Positions 8,643-17,888 of a stretch of 64,000 bases of DNA are shown here, piece after piece. The translations under genes were made by a program, and so were the position numbers. Position 1 is the first letter of the stretch; each line of letters starts with the position of its first letter. The stretch comes from Streptomyces griseus subsp. griseus (lineage in GTDB: Bacteria > Actinomycetota > Actinomycetes > Streptomycetales > Streptomycetaceae). The notes below the pieces were generated by a model that was given only the letters and a program-made list of their open reading frames with translations, was not told the origin of the DNA and searched no databases. The stretch spans positions 3,534,001-3,598,000 of the forward strand of contig NZ_CP032543.1 of the NCBI RefSeq assembly GCF_003610995.1, read 5' to 3'.

Positions 8643-9782
8643 ATGAGCTATGCAATCCGGAGGGCCAGTGAACTGTCCCTGGATGAGACGACGGTCACCG
8701 CCGTCCGGGCCGCCCTCAGGACCACCGCGGACGAAGTCGTCCAGGCGATCATCGACGAGGTTCCTCCCTACGCCCATGCCCTGTCGGGCCGCATGGGCGC
8801 CACGATCCGCAGAGCCGTCCGCACCGCTCTGGGGCACTACCTGGACCTTGCGAGCGGGAATGCCACGGGCGGCGACGCCGGGGACGCCGCCTACGAGCTG
8901 GGCCGCGGCGAGGTGCGCGACGGCCGTTCCATGGACGCCCTGCTCAGCGCCTACCGCGTCGGCGCCCGGGTCGCCTGGCGATGTCTGGCAGCGGGTGCCG
9001 TACCCGCGGGTCTGCCCGCCGCCGAGGTCGCCAAGTTCGCCGAGCTGACCTTCGCCTACATCGACGAGCTCTCCGCCGCGAGCGCCGCGGGCCACGCCGA
9101 CGAACTGGCCGCCCGGGGCAGAGCCCACGAGCGTCACCTGGAACACCTGGCCCGCGACCTCCTCGCCGGCGCGGGCCCGGACGTGCTGCTGGCCTCCGGC
9201 CAACGGGCCAGGTGGCAGCCTCCGGTTTCGCTGACCGCCGTCCTGCTGCCCGCCGCGCAGGCCCGGCCTGCCTACCGGACACTCGACCCGAGCACCCTCG
9301 TCCTCGACGATCTGCCGGATGCCACCGGTGTGCTCCTCGTCCCCGATGCCGACCGGTCACGTCTCCTACGGCAGCTGACCGACCGCGCCGCCGTGGTCGG
9401 CCCGACACGGCCATGGACCCACGCGTCCGCCTCGTACGCACGAGCCCTACGCGCGCGCTCCCTCTCCTCTGACATTCGCGACACCGAGGACCACCTGCCC
9501 GACCTGGTGCTCAGCGCCGACGCGGAAGCGTTCGCAGACCTGCGCGCCCGAGCCCTCGCACCGTTGCAGGCCCTGCCTGCCGCAACCGCACGGCGGCTGG
9601 AGGAGACCTTGCGGGCGTGGCTGCTGTACCAGGGCAGACGGGACGAGGTCGCGGCGGAGTTGTTCGTCCACCCCCAGACGGTCCGATACCGGATGTCGCA
9701 GCTCCGGGAGCTGTTTCCCGATCTCGCATCACCACACCGGGTCCTTGAACTGACGCTGGCGGTCGGCCTCCGGGTCGGCTGA
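8643..9782 (+). CDS. PucR-family (CdaR-like) transcriptional regulator
   Basis: The protein has 379 residues. The C-terminal ~60 carry the PucR-type helix-turn-helix (WLLYQGRRDEVAAELFVHPQ, then TVRYRMSQLRELFPDL). The N-terminal region (LSGRMGATIRRAVRTALGHY) matches the sensor-type domain of this group. It is divergent from the desaturase/reductase pair with only 86 bp between starts, so it probably controls that operon and perhaps itself. The ligand is not known. Between its stop and 10044 I see no gene or clear signal. Confidence 0.82.
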   Translation: MSYAIRRASELSLDETTVTAVRAALRTTADEVVQAIIDEVPPYAHALSGRMGATIRRAVRTALGHYLDLASGNATGGDAGDAAYELGRGEVRDGRSMDALLSAYRVGARVAWRCLAAGAVPAGLPAAEVAKFAELTFAYIDELSAASAAGHADELAARGRAHERHLEHLARDLLAGAGPDVLLASGQRARWQPPVSLTAVLLPAAQARPAYRTLDPSTLVLDDLPDATGVLLVPDADRSRLLRQLTDRAAVVGPTRPWTHASASYARALRARSLSSDIRDTEDHLPDLVLSADAEAFADLRARALAPLQALPAATARRLEETLRAWLLYQGRRDEVAAELFVHPQTVRYRMSQLRELFPDLASPHRVLELTLAVGLRVG

Positions 9783-10043
9783 CGCGTCACCCGTCCACCT
9801 TCGCGCCCGCGGGCGACCGGAGATCCTGGCCGCTCCCGGTGCCCAGCCGCCGTGACCCGGGAAACGGCGGCTCTCCGGTCGTCGTGGCAAGGGGGCCGGG
9901 CCGCTCGCCCCAGGGGCCACCGCCGTCCTGCGGCGGCCCGTGTCTCCCTCCCGGCAGCCGGTCGGACGAGCGGCCAGGGCCGACCTGGCACACCGCGCGA
10001 CGGAGAATGGGACGGAGTACGAAACGTGAGGTCAGGAGCTCCC

Positions 10044-10382
10044 ATGACAAAACTGGTTCACCGACCTCGTGAGGACGCGGAGTTCGATTTCATCCTCGGG
10101 AGAAGCAAGGTTCCGGTTCTCGCCTACTTCACCGGGGCATGGCCCAAGGCAATCGAGCCCTGTCGGGTGATGGATGTCGTCGTGGGCGACATCGCCGCCG
10201 CCTACGCGGGCCGCCTGACGGTCGTCCGCACCGACATCACGCGTTGCCCGGCGGCAACCGAGCGATACGGGATCACCGGAGCCCCGTCCTGCCTCCTGCT
10301 GAAGGAGGGAACGGCGGTGGCGCACGGCACGGGGCCCATGACCAGCGATGAGGTACGGCGGTTCCTGGACGGACACCTCTGA
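10044..10382 (+). CDS. Thioredoxin-fold protein lacking the CXXC active site
   Basis: This 112-residue protein has thioredoxin-like order: VPVLAYFTGAW, an EPC motif, a central beta-strand (RLTVVRTDITRCP) and the cis-Pro loop GAPSCLLLKEG. Canonical WCGPC is replaced by WPKAIEPC, so only one of the two redox cysteines remains. It may act as a chaperone-like or monothiol protein rather than a disulfide reductase. An AGGAG ribosome-binding site precedes the ATG. It stands alone, with a convergent photolyase gene downstream, and its partner is unknown. Confidence 0.7.
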   Translation: MTKLVHRPREDAEFDFILGRSKVPVLAYFTGAWPKAIEPCRVMDVVVGDIAAAYAGRLTVVRTDITRCPAATERYGITGAPSCLLLKEGTAVAHGTGPMTSDEVRRFLDGHL

Positions 10383-10523
10383 GCGTCCGCTGCGGCACCC
10401 GGACCGCCGCTTCTCGTCGCGTTCGAAGCGGGCGCGGGCGGTTGCCCGTTCGCCCCCCCCACCCGCCACCCGTCAGCTCCATGTCTCCGGGCCTCCTCGG
10501 CGGGTCGGACAGTGCCGGTCGCG

Positions 10524-12061
10524 TCAAGGCGGCGCGTCCCCCCGTTCCGCCGTCAAGTCCAGCAGTTCCCGCAGGTCCTTCAGCCGGTCCAGGCCCTTCA
10601 CCGCGCGGGCCGTGCGGTGGTTGGTGGAGAGGCGGGTGCGGTGGCGGTGGAGGAAGGACCAGTAGCCGGTGGTGTACGGGCAGGCCTCGTCGCCGGTGCG
10701 GTGGGTGGGGCGGTAGGCGCAGGGGGCGCAGAGGTCGCTCATGCGGTTGATGTAGGCGCCGCCCGAGGTGTACGGCTTCGTCGTCATCATGCCGCCGTCG
10801 GCGTACTGGGACATGCCGACCACGTTCGGGAGCATCACCCAGTCGTAGCCGTCCACGAAGCAGCGGTGGAACCAGTCGGTGACGGCCTCCGGGTCCCAGC
10901 CGTCCTGGAGGGCGCGGCTGCCGAGCACCATCAGGCGGGGGATGTGGTGGGTCCAGCCGGTGTCCCGGACCTGGGCCAGCACCGTGGACAGGCAGTTGGC
11001 CGTGACCGCGTCGGCGTCCAGGTCGAGGAACCAGTCCGGCAGCGGGGCCGTGTGGCACAGGGCGTTGCGGTGGCGGTACTCCTCGCCGAAGTGCCAGTAG
11101 AGGTGCCATACGTACTCGCGCCAGCCCGCGATCTGCCGGACGAACCCCTCGACGCTGTTGAGCGGCGCGTCGCCCGAGCGGTACGCCTGCTCGGCCAGTT
11201 CCACGCACTCCGCCGGGTCCAGAAGACCGAGATTCAGCGGTACGGAGAGGAGGCTGTGGCTCATCACCGGGTCGGCGGCCAGCATCGCGTCCTCGTGGCG
11301 GCCGAAGCCGGCCAGGCGGTGGGCCACGAAGTGCCGTAGCGCGGAACGTGCCTCGCGCCGGGTGGCGGGGAAGCGCCTCGGGCCGTCCCGGCCGACGAAG
11401 GAGACCTCGCCGTCGCGCTCCCAGCGGTCGAGGTCGCGGCGGACCTCGTCGTCGATCTCGTCCTCGGTCGGCCGCCACGGGCCCCGGACGTCCAGGGTGT
11501 CCTGGCCGCGCGGTGGTGGCTCGCGGTTGTCGTGGTCCAGGTTCCACCGGCCGCCGGCCGGGTCGTCGCCGTCCATCAGCAGGTCGTGCCGCTCCCGCAC
11601 CCAGCGGTAGAAGCCCTCCAGGCGGAGGGCACCAGCCCCCGCGCTCTTGCCCTGTCCCTTGTTCCTGGCCGTCCACTCCGCGAAGTCCTCCTGGGCCACC
11701 AGGAAGCCCTTCGGGGGAGAACCTCTACGTTCTCCCGCGCGCTCACGAAGTCCAGCGCCCTGCGTGACGTGGGGTGGCGGACCGTCAAAGGGGCCGGGTC
11801 ACGGCGCCCTCGCACCTGCTCCAAGCCCTCCGCGTACGTCTCCGTCCGGAGATACGTGACCCGGTCGCCCAGTTCGGCGGCCCGGTGCCGCATCGCCGAG
11901 AGGATCAGGTGCGCCTTGGCCCGGTGGAAGCGGCGGCGGCGCAGCACCGAACGTGCCTCGATCATGATCACCGGGGCGCGGTCGTCCGGGCCGCCGTGGC
12001 GTGGGTCGAGGAAGTGCGGGCCCAGCTGGTCGCCGAACAGCCAGTGGGGGCGTGGTGCCAT
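10524..12061 (-). pseudogene. Cryptochrome/photolyase-family protein (FeS-BCP/CryB type), frameshifted
   Basis: Two frames together make one ~510-residue protein. The N-terminal part (MAPRPHWLFGDQLGPHFLD..., 12061 to ~11715) is the antenna/Rossmann domain. The C-terminal part (AQEDFAEWTARNKGQGKSA... to 10524) is the FAD domain, with the family motifs EGFVRQIAGWREYVW and MLPNVVGMSQYADGG. It includes cysteines (LCAPCAY, ACPY) that fit the 4Fe-4S cluster of bacterial cryptochromes and (6-4) photolyases. The frames join at a G run (11713-11717). One extra G would restore VLPPKGFLVAQEDF exactly, so the break may be a sequencing error. The divergent neighbour is a spore-photoproduct-lyase-like gene, which suggests a UV-repair pair. 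Confidence 0.8.
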
Positions 12062-12206
12062 GGAGATCCTCCGCCTCGCGTCCCGAGCCCGGTGTTCGGT
12101 GTTCGGTCCGGTCGATGCTGGCAGCCGGCCGGCCTTCCCGTACGGCGACACTCCGTCACCGGTCCGTCGCGTCCCTCCCCTCCCTCGCCCCCGTAGGGTC
12201 TACGCC

Positions 12207-13373
12207 GTGGACCAGAGCCCCGAAGAGCCCGAGCAGCAGGCTCTCTTCGGCTGGGAGGACGCCCTGCCCGCCGAGCCGCCGGACCGTGGCGGCGGGTTCC
12301 GGGACAGCCCCCGGGCCCGGCGCATGCTGGACGTGCGGGAGGTCTACGCCGAGCCCGCCGCGATCGCCTCCCCGCGCGGGCAGCAGATCCTGGCGCGGCT
12401 GCCCGGCGTTCCCGTCACCGAGGTGGCCGGGCACTGGCGTATCCCCTCCCTCCACGGCAACGACGGCAACATCGCCCGCTGGACCCGGATCAAGACCGAG
12501 ACCCTGGTCCTGGGCGTCCGGCAGAGTCTCACCACCCGGCCCAACGGCAGGTCGGCCGACTGGATCGCCCCCGGTGCCTCCAACGGCTGTGCCATGGCGT
12601 GCGCGTACTGCTACGTTCCACGCCGCAAGGGGTACGCCAACCCGATCACGCTCTTCACCAACATCGAGGCCATCGCCGCCCACGTACGGCGTCATGTACG
12701 GGCCCAGGGGCCCAAGTCCCAGCCCAACCAGTGCGATCCGCACGCCTGGGTGTACGACATCGGTGAGAACGGTGACTGTTCCGTCGACGCCCTGATCTGT
12801 GACAACACGGCCGACCTCATTGCACTGTTCCGCCGACTGCCCAGCGCCAAAGCCTCCTTCGCCACCAAGTTCGTCAACCCCGATCTGCTCGCGCTGGATC
12901 CGCAAGGCCGTACCCGGGTGCGGTTCTCCGTGATGCCCGCCGACGACTCCCGGCTGCTGGACCTCCGTACCAGCCCGGTCGCGGAGCGCATCGCGGCCGC
13001 CGCCGACTTCCTGGACGCGGGGTACGAGGTCCACTTCAACCTCTCGCCCGTGGTGCTGCGGCCCGGCTGGCAGCGGGACTGGGCCGAGCTGCTCGGACAG
13101 CTGGACGATGTCCTTCCCGGGCGGGTCAAGGCGCAGGCGGCCGCCGAGATCATCATGCTCACCCACAACCAGCAGCTCCACGAGGTCAACCTCGGCTGGC
13201 ATCCCCGGGCCGAGGAGGTCCTGTGGCAGCCGGGCGCGCAGGAGACGAAGCGGTCGGAGAACGGCGCCCTCAACGTCCGCTACGCGCTGGAGGTCAAGCG
13301 CGACGCCCTCGCCCGGCTGCGGGAGCTGATCGGGGAGCGCACGCCGTGGCTGCGGATCCGGTACGCCTTCTGA
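12207..13373 (+). CDS. Spore photoproduct lyase family radical SAM protein
   Basis: The 388-residue protein has a radical-SAM cysteine cluster (CAMACAYCY, the CxxxCxxC pattern), an SPL-type middle region (VYDIGENGDCSVDALIC) and the SPL-family C-terminal motif KRSENGALNVRY. Spore photoproduct lyase reverses the 5-thyminyl-5,6-dihydrothymine dimer formed in dormant spores. In actinomycetes the exact substrate of this homologue is less certain. The start is GTG at 12207 (MDQSPEEPEQQALFGWE); longer in-frame extensions read through the divergent photolyase promoter and were rejected. Confidence 0.82.
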   Translation: MDQSPEEPEQQALFGWEDALPAEPPDRGGGFRDSPRARRMLDVREVYAEPAAIASPRGQQILARLPGVPVTEVAGHWRIPSLHGNDGNIARWTRIKTETLVLGVRQSLTTRPNGRSADWIAPGASNGCAMACAYCYVPRRKGYANPITLFTNIEAIAAHVRRHVRAQGPKSQPNQCDPHAWVYDIGENGDCSVDALICDNTADLIALFRRLPSAKASFATKFVNPDLLALDPQGRTRVRFSVMPADDSRLLDLRTSPVAERIAAAADFLDAGYEVHFNLSPVVLRPGWQRDWAELLGQLDDVLPGRVKAQAAAEIIMLTHNQQLHEVNLGWHPRAEEVLWQPGAQETKRSENGALNVRYALEVKRDALARLRELIGERTPWLRIRYAF

Positions 13374-13611
13374 GCGTCAGGCGGTCCCGTATCCATCGTT
13401 CCGTCGTACGTCGGCGAGAGCCGCTTCCACTCTGTTCAGCGCCTCCACCGCCGTGCCGACCTCGCCGGCCGCGAGCTGCGTCGAACCCAGGAGCCGCCGG
13501 GCCAGGGCCTCGCTGCGGTCTCCGACTCGGCCATGGCTCCGCCCCCCTGGGGACCGGTCGGCCGGTCCCGTCGCTTCGCAGACCCTATGCAAGGGAGCAA
13601 CACGGCTGTGG

Positions 13612-13824
13612 TCAGCGGGTCTTGTCCTCCGCCAGGGTGTGGGCGACCAGGGCATTGGCATGGCCGTGGCCCAGGGCGTGCTCCGTCTTGAGCCAGCTGA
13701 CCAGCTCCATGTGCTTGGTCAGCGGGGAGGCGCGGATGAGGGCCTTCCACTCGGAGACCGGGCGGCCGTACGTCTTCTCGATCGAGGGGAAGTAGCTGGC
13801 AGGGCCCTTCACGGCATCGGTCAT
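13612..13824 (-). CDS. DUF4287 domain protein
   Basis: This is a 70-residue protein (MTDAVKGPASYFPSIEKTYG...) matching the small DUF4287 family: the SIEKTYGRPVSEW opening, the MELVSWLKTEHALGHGHANA core and a charged end. The biochemical role is unknown. In related genomes it occurs alone or fused to DUF5655. Downstream, 13377-13540 on the same strand holds a short Ala/Glu-rich frame that could be the tail of a decayed gene, but I cannot support it as a gene. Confidence 0.75.
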   Translation of the reverse strand: MTDAVKGPASYFPSIEKTYGRPVSEWKALIRASPLTKHMELVSWLKTEHALGHGHANALVAHTLAEDKTR

Positions 13825-13972
13825 GGGTATGTCCTGTCTGTCTCATAGGTGGCGGCTGGGGTGTGGGCCGTTGCGCGTGCCCGTACGCCGGTTGCTTCGG
13901 AGCACTCTGTTCCGCTGTTCGTACGACTGGGGCCGGGCCGGGAAGTCATCGGTTCGGCTCGTGTGGTCCGTG

Positions 13973-14416
13973 TCACAGGTTCCGGCCGAAGTGCAGCGCC
14001 CCGATCGTCATGCGCTGGGCGTGGTAGAAGCGGTGCGCCTGGACGTTGGTCGTGCCGGAGTCCAGCTCCACCCGTAGGCAGCCCGCCGTCCGGCCGCGAC
14101 GTTCCAACTCCGCCAGCAGGTAGGCGCCCACGCCCCGGCCCCGTGACTCGGGCGCCGTCACCAGGTCGTCGACGAAGAGCACCCGGCCCCGGCTGGTCGC
14201 CAGCAGGCGGTGGGTGGCCGCGCCCAGGGGGCGGGCGGTGGCGGTGTCGTACGCGACCGTGAAGCGGAGCCCCTGGCCGTACGCCTCCCGCGCGAAGGCG
14301 GTGAAGGCCTCGGCGGTCAACTCCGGGCGCAGTGTGCGGATCAGGGGTTCCGCGTCGGCGGACATGCGGGGGTCGTCGGGGGTGAGGTCGGTGAGTGTCA
14401 GGTCCACGGCGCTCAT
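13973..14416 (-). CDS. GNAT-family N-acetyltransferase
   Basis: The protein has 147 residues. The acetyl-CoA pyrophosphate loop ESRGRGVGAYLLAELERRG is clear, and the C-terminal half contains the typical NVQAHRFYHAQRM helix. The start at 14416 (MSAVDLTLTDLTPDDP) places the fold at the expected distance; a longer frame upstream is probably untranslated. The substrate is not predictable. It is divergent from the oxidoreductase at 14520 with a ~100-bp shared promoter region. Confidence 0.8.
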   Translation of the reverse strand: MSAVDLTLTDLTPDDPRMSADAEPLIRTLRPELTAEAFTAFAREAYGQGLRFTVAYDTATARPLGAATHRLLATSRGRVLFVDDLVTAPESRGRGVGAYLLAELERRGRTAGCLRVELDSGTTNVQAHRFYHAQRMTIGALHFGRNL

Positions 14417-14519
14417 GCTAGGAGCGGGCCGGGCCCCGCCGGGTGTGCCCCGTACGACCTGACAGAGAATCCCGCCGGGTGGCGACGGCGCCCGGGTGCC
14501 GCTGCCAGAATCCGGCACC

Positions 14520-15494
14520 ATGCTCGCCGCTTACATCGAACAGCTCGGTACCCCCGACACCATCCGGTACGGCGAACTCCCCCCGCCTGTGGCACAGGCG
14601 GGCGAGGTTCTGGTCGACGTGAGTGTCGCCTCCGTCAACCACGTCGACACGTTCGTCCGGTCCGGGGCCTGGCGTACCCCCCTGACCTTCCCCTTCGTCA
14701 TCGGCCGCGACCTGGCCGGGACTGTCGCCGCCTCCGCGCCCGGGACCGGTTTCGAGGCCGGTGACCGGGTCTGGTGCAACAGCATGGGGCACGCGGGGCG
14801 GCAGGGCGCCGCCGCCGAGCGGGTGGCCGTCCCGGCCGACCGGCTCTACCGGCTGCCCGGCGGGGTTGACCCGGAGGACGCCGTCGCCCTGGCCCATCCC
14901 GCCGCCACCGCCTACCTCGCCCTCCATCCGCACGGCCGGGTCCAGGCCGGCGAGACCGTCGTCGTCCTGGGCGGCGGCGGCAACGTGGGCAGCGCCCTCA
15001 TCGTGCTGGCCGTCCACGCGGGCGCCCGGGTCGTCGCCACCGCATCGGCGCGGGACATCGAACACTGCCGGGGCCTGGGGGCCGCCGAGGTGATCGACTA
15101 CCGCGACCCGGATGTGGCGGGACGGCTGCGAGCCGCCTGTCCGGGGGGAGTTGACGTGTACGTCGACACCTCGGCCGCCAACGACCTGGAGACGGCCGTG
15201 GGCCTGCTCGCCCGGCGCGGGCGGATCGTCATCCTCGCCGGGATGGCCACCCGGCCGGTGCTGCCCGCCGGTCCGCTGTACCTCAAGGACTGCTCCGTCG
15301 TCGGCTTCGCCATCTCGCAGGCCACCGCCGCCGAACTCGCCGCCGCCGCGGGGACCATCGGCACGTTGCTGGCGGCGGGGAAGCTGCGGCCCCCGGCGAC
15401 GGTCCCGATGCCGCTGAGCGCCGCCGCCGACGCGCACGGCCGCCTCGAACGCGGCGAGGTGCGCGGAAAAATCCTGCTCAGGGTTCATTCCTGA
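14520..15494 (+). CDS. Zinc-independent quinone oxidoreductase-like MDR protein
   Basis: This is a 324-residue medium-chain dehydrogenase/reductase. A GroES-like N-terminal domain (NHVDTFVRSGAW, GRDLAGTV) is followed by a Rossmann domain with VVLGGGGNVGSALIVLAVHA. The cysteine ligands for structural zinc are missing, as in the QOR/zeta-crystallin branch. It should reduce enones or quinones with NADPH. The gene lies just before the biosynthetic cluster, 76 bp from the SRPBCC gene on the same strand, so membership in the cluster is possible but unproven. Confidence 0.78.
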   Translation: MLAAYIEQLGTPDTIRYGELPPPVAQAGEVLVDVSVASVNHVDTFVRSGAWRTPLTFPFVIGRDLAGTVAASAPGTGFEAGDRVWCNSMGHAGRQGAAAERVAVPADRLYRLPGGVDPEDAVALAHPAATAYLALHPHGRVQAGETVVVLGGGGNVGSALIVLAVHAGARVVATASARDIEHCRGLGAAEVIDYRDPDVAGRLRAACPGGVDVYVDTSAANDLETAVGLLARRGRIVILAGMATRPVLPAGPLYLKDCSVVGFAISQATAAELAAAAGTIGTLLAAGKLRPPATVPMPLSAAADAHGRLERGEVRGKILLRVHS

Positions 15495-15570
15495 GCTCCG
15501 GCCGGTAGAACTTGACGGACCATACGGCGGTTGGTTGACCCGCGTTCCGCGCGCAACCAGAGTTCTCCTC

Positions 15571-16113
15571 ATGAGTAAATCAGTCATCGACAACACGCCG
15601 CTTTTCGAACTGCGCGCGGACATCGCCGTATCCGCCACCCCGAAAGAGGTCTACGCGGTCGTCAGCGATTTGCCGCGTAGCGCGGAATGGAGCCCCGAGT
15701 GCCAGGGCGGTGAATGGATCGGCGGCGAGCCCGCGGCCGTGGGCACCATCTTCCGCGGGGAGAACCTGCGCAGCGAGGAAGTCGTCGCCTGGGCCCCGCT
15801 CGTGCGCGGGACCTGGTACACCGAGGCCCGCGTCACCGCGGCCGAGCCGGGCGTGACCTTCCGCTGGATGATGCTCTCGCACGCCCAGGACGACCAGGAA
15901 TCGGTCTGGGGCTTCGACATCGAACCCCTCGCCGAGGGCAGCCGGCTGGTCCACCACTTCCGCATGGGGAAAGCGACCGCCGGAATTCACAAGATTGTCT
16001 CCGAACTCGACGAGGACGCCCGCAAGCGATTCATCGACGAGTGGACCGCAAAGCTGGAACGGGACCTCGACGACACCCTCAAGCGGATCAAGGACGTCAT
16101 CGAATCCGCATGA
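15571..16113 (+). CDS. SRPBCC (START-like) family protein
   Basis: The 180-residue protein has a helix-grip fold signature: LRADIAVSATPKEVYAVVSD near the start, GTWYTEARVTAAEPGVTFRW in the centre and a long C-terminal helix. Such proteins bind hydrophobic or aromatic ligands and act as cyclases/aromatases, chaperones or binding proteins. It is the first gene of the plus-strand set leading into the ANL ligase and the CreE/CreD-like pair, so it may bind an aromatic intermediate. Its last codons lie inside a 22-bp tandem repeat. Confidence 0.75.
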   Translation: MSKSVIDNTPLFELRADIAVSATPKEVYAVVSDLPRSAEWSPECQGGEWIGGEPAAVGTIFRGENLRSEEVVAWAPLVRGTWYTEARVTAAEPGVTFRWMMLSHAQDDQESVWGFDIEPLAEGSRLVHHFRMGKATAGIHKIVSELDEDARKRFIDEWTAKLERDLDDTLKRIKDVIESA

Positions 16114-16210
16114 CGGTTCCTCGGATCCGCATGGCGGGTCCGGCGCGAATCCGGATGACGGGTCCTTCGAATCCGCATCGCGGGTTCCTGAATCCGCGAT
16201 GCGGGTTCCC
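16102..16210. repeat. Imperfect ~22-bp tandem repeat, five copies
   Basis: Units begin GAATCCGCATGACGG, GGATCCGCATGGCGGG, GAATCCGGATGACGGG, GAATCCGCATCGCGGG and GAATCCGCGATGCGGG. The first unit includes the stop codon of the SRPBCC gene, and the array fills the spacer before the ANL ligase. It may act as a spacer or a protein-binding array, or be neutral slippage; the sequence does not decide. Confidence 0.75.
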
Positions 16211-16259
16211 ACGGGTTCCTTCCCGCGTACGTGAACGTTCGTGAAACGGAGTGGGCGAG

Positions 16260-17888
16260 ATGTTTCTGCAACGAATAGGGAACAAGGGCATCCGGCTCGG
16301 AACGCTCTTCGACCGGGCGGCCGCCCGGCACCCCGGCAACATGGTGATCCTGGACCACGACCTGGACGTCGCGCCCGAGCTGGGCCGGCGGCTGTCCCTG
16401 CCCGAGGTGGCCGAGCTGATCGCCGAACTGGCATCCCGGCTGTGGGCGGCCGGGGTCCGTACCGGTGAGCGGATCGTCGTCCACAAGACCGACGGCTTCG
16501 ACATCTCGCTGCTGGCCTGCGCGGCGGCCCGGATCGGCGCCGTACCGGTGCTGCTCTCCCCCAAGCTGGACGGCGCCACCGTCGTGGAGCTGGTGCGCCG
16601 GGCGCAGGAGCCGTATCTGGTCACCGACGAGGCCAAGCTCACCGACAGCCTCCCGGCGGAGGTCTTCGAGGCGGCGCGCAAGGTTCTCCTGACCTCCGGC
16701 ACCTTCGAGGGTGCGACCCCGCTGGCCTCGTACGCCGGTGCCGTACGGGTCGATCCGATCACGATGCCGCCGGACCACCCGACCCTGATCACCCACACGT
16801 CGGGCACCACCGGCACGCCCAAGCTGGCCGTGCACACCGGGCACACCTTCCAGGCCCGCTACCGCCCCCAGGCCACCGTGGTCTCGGCGGTCCGCAGCCG
16901 TGAACCGGTCGCCATCCACGTCTCGTTCGTGCACTCGCGGATGTTCACCGCCATGCCGATCGCGATCCTCCAGGGCCACCCGCTGATCATCCTCAAGGAC
17001 GACGAGCCGCAGTCGGTGGCCACGCTCTTCTCGCAGGTCCCTCCCGGGCTGATCGAGGCCCACCCCAACACCTTCCTGCGCTGGGAGGTGCTGGCGAAGG
17101 ACCCGCGCGGCCCGTTGGGCAACGTCAAATACTTCAGCTCCACCTTCGACGCCATCCACCCCCGGACCGTGCACACCCTGCTGGGCGCCTCGCGCCGCCG
17201 GCTGCCGCTGTTCGCCCAGGCGTACGGCCAGAGCGAGGTGGGCCCGATCGCGGCCCGCACCTACTCCCGCAAGCGCGGCGCCGAGGCGGACGGCCGGTGT
17301 GTCGGGCGACCGTTCCAGGGGATGACCGACGTACGCGTGGTCAGCCGCGACGGGCGGCCGCCCAGCAAGTCCTCGCCGGGCTTCATCGAGGTGCGCAGCG
17401 ACGGCCGGATCGTCACCTACCTCGGTGAGCACCAGCGGTGGGAGAAGCAGGTCAACGACGGCTGGTGGCGGATGGGCGACGTCGGCTTCCGCACCAAGTG
17501 GGGCTGTCTGCACCTGCTGGACCGCGAGGTCGACGAGATCCCCGGCGTGGAGTCCACCCTGGAGATCGAGGACAAGCTCTTCGCCCGGGTCGAGGACCTG
17601 ATCGAGGTCATCATCATCCCCGGCCCGGACGGCCGGCCCGTCCCCGTCGTCTCCACCCGCGACGACAAGCCGCTGGACGAGCGGGTGTGGCGGGACGCGG
17701 TGGTCGGTCTGCCGCCGATGGCCGACCCGGTCCGGTGGAAGCTGGAGGACCTGCCGCAGACGGCGACCACCAAGATCAAGCGGCTGGAGCTGGCCCGGCT
17801 GCTGGCGGGCGGTGCCGAGGAATCCGACGGGACCGTCAGCTCCAACGGGTCTGCCGCCGCCAACGGTTCAGCGGGCGGGCTGTCATGA
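16260..17888 (+). CDS. ANL-superfamily adenylating ligase, candidate diazotase
   Basis: This 542-residue protein has AMP-binding motifs: the P-loop HTSGTTGTPKLAVHTG, A5 AYGQSE, A7 GWWRMGDVG and the C-terminal catalytic Lys in TTKIKR. The start is ATG 16260, because GGAG lies 8 bp upstream; the GTG nine bases earlier overlaps that motif. It overlaps the CreE-like gene by ATGA. In cremeomycin and avenalumic-acid type pathways an ANL enzyme activates nitrite and attacks an aromatic amine to give the diazo group. Adjacency to the nitrous-acid genes makes that role the leading hypothesis, with carboxylate activation as the alternative. The tail (SSNGSAAANGSAGG) is low complexity. Confidence 0.8.
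   Translation: MFLQRIGNKGIRLGTLFDRAAARHPGNMVILDHDLDVAPELGRRLSLPEVAELIAELASRLWAAGVRTGERIVVHKTDGFDISLLACAAARIGAVPVLLSPKLDGATVVELVRRAQEPYLVTDEAKLTDSLPAEVFEAARKVLLTSGTFEGATPLASYAGAVRVDPITMPPDHPTLITHTSGTTGTPKLAVHTGHTFQARYRPQATVVSAVRSREPVAIHVSFVHSRMFTAMPIAILQGHPLIILKDDEPQSVATLFSQVPPGLIEAHPNTFLRWEVLAKDPRGPLGNVKYFSSTFDAIHPRTVHTLLGASRRRLPLFAQAYGQSEVGPIAARTYSRKRGAEADGRCVGRPFQGMTDVRVVSRDGRPPSKSSPGFIEVRSDGRIVTYLGEHQRWEKQVNDGWWRMGDVGFRTKWGCLHLLDREVDEIPGVESTLEIEDKLFARVEDLIEVIIIPGPDGRPVPVVSTRDDKPLDERVWRDAVVGLPPMADPVRWKLEDLPQTATTKIKRLELARLLAGGAEESDGTVSSNGSAAANGSAGGLS

Noticed and set aside
13377..13661. Small minus-strand gene downstream of DUF4287
   Set aside because: Only its C-terminal third looks protein-like, and the N-terminal part overlaps DUF4287 in another frame; at most a decayed tail.
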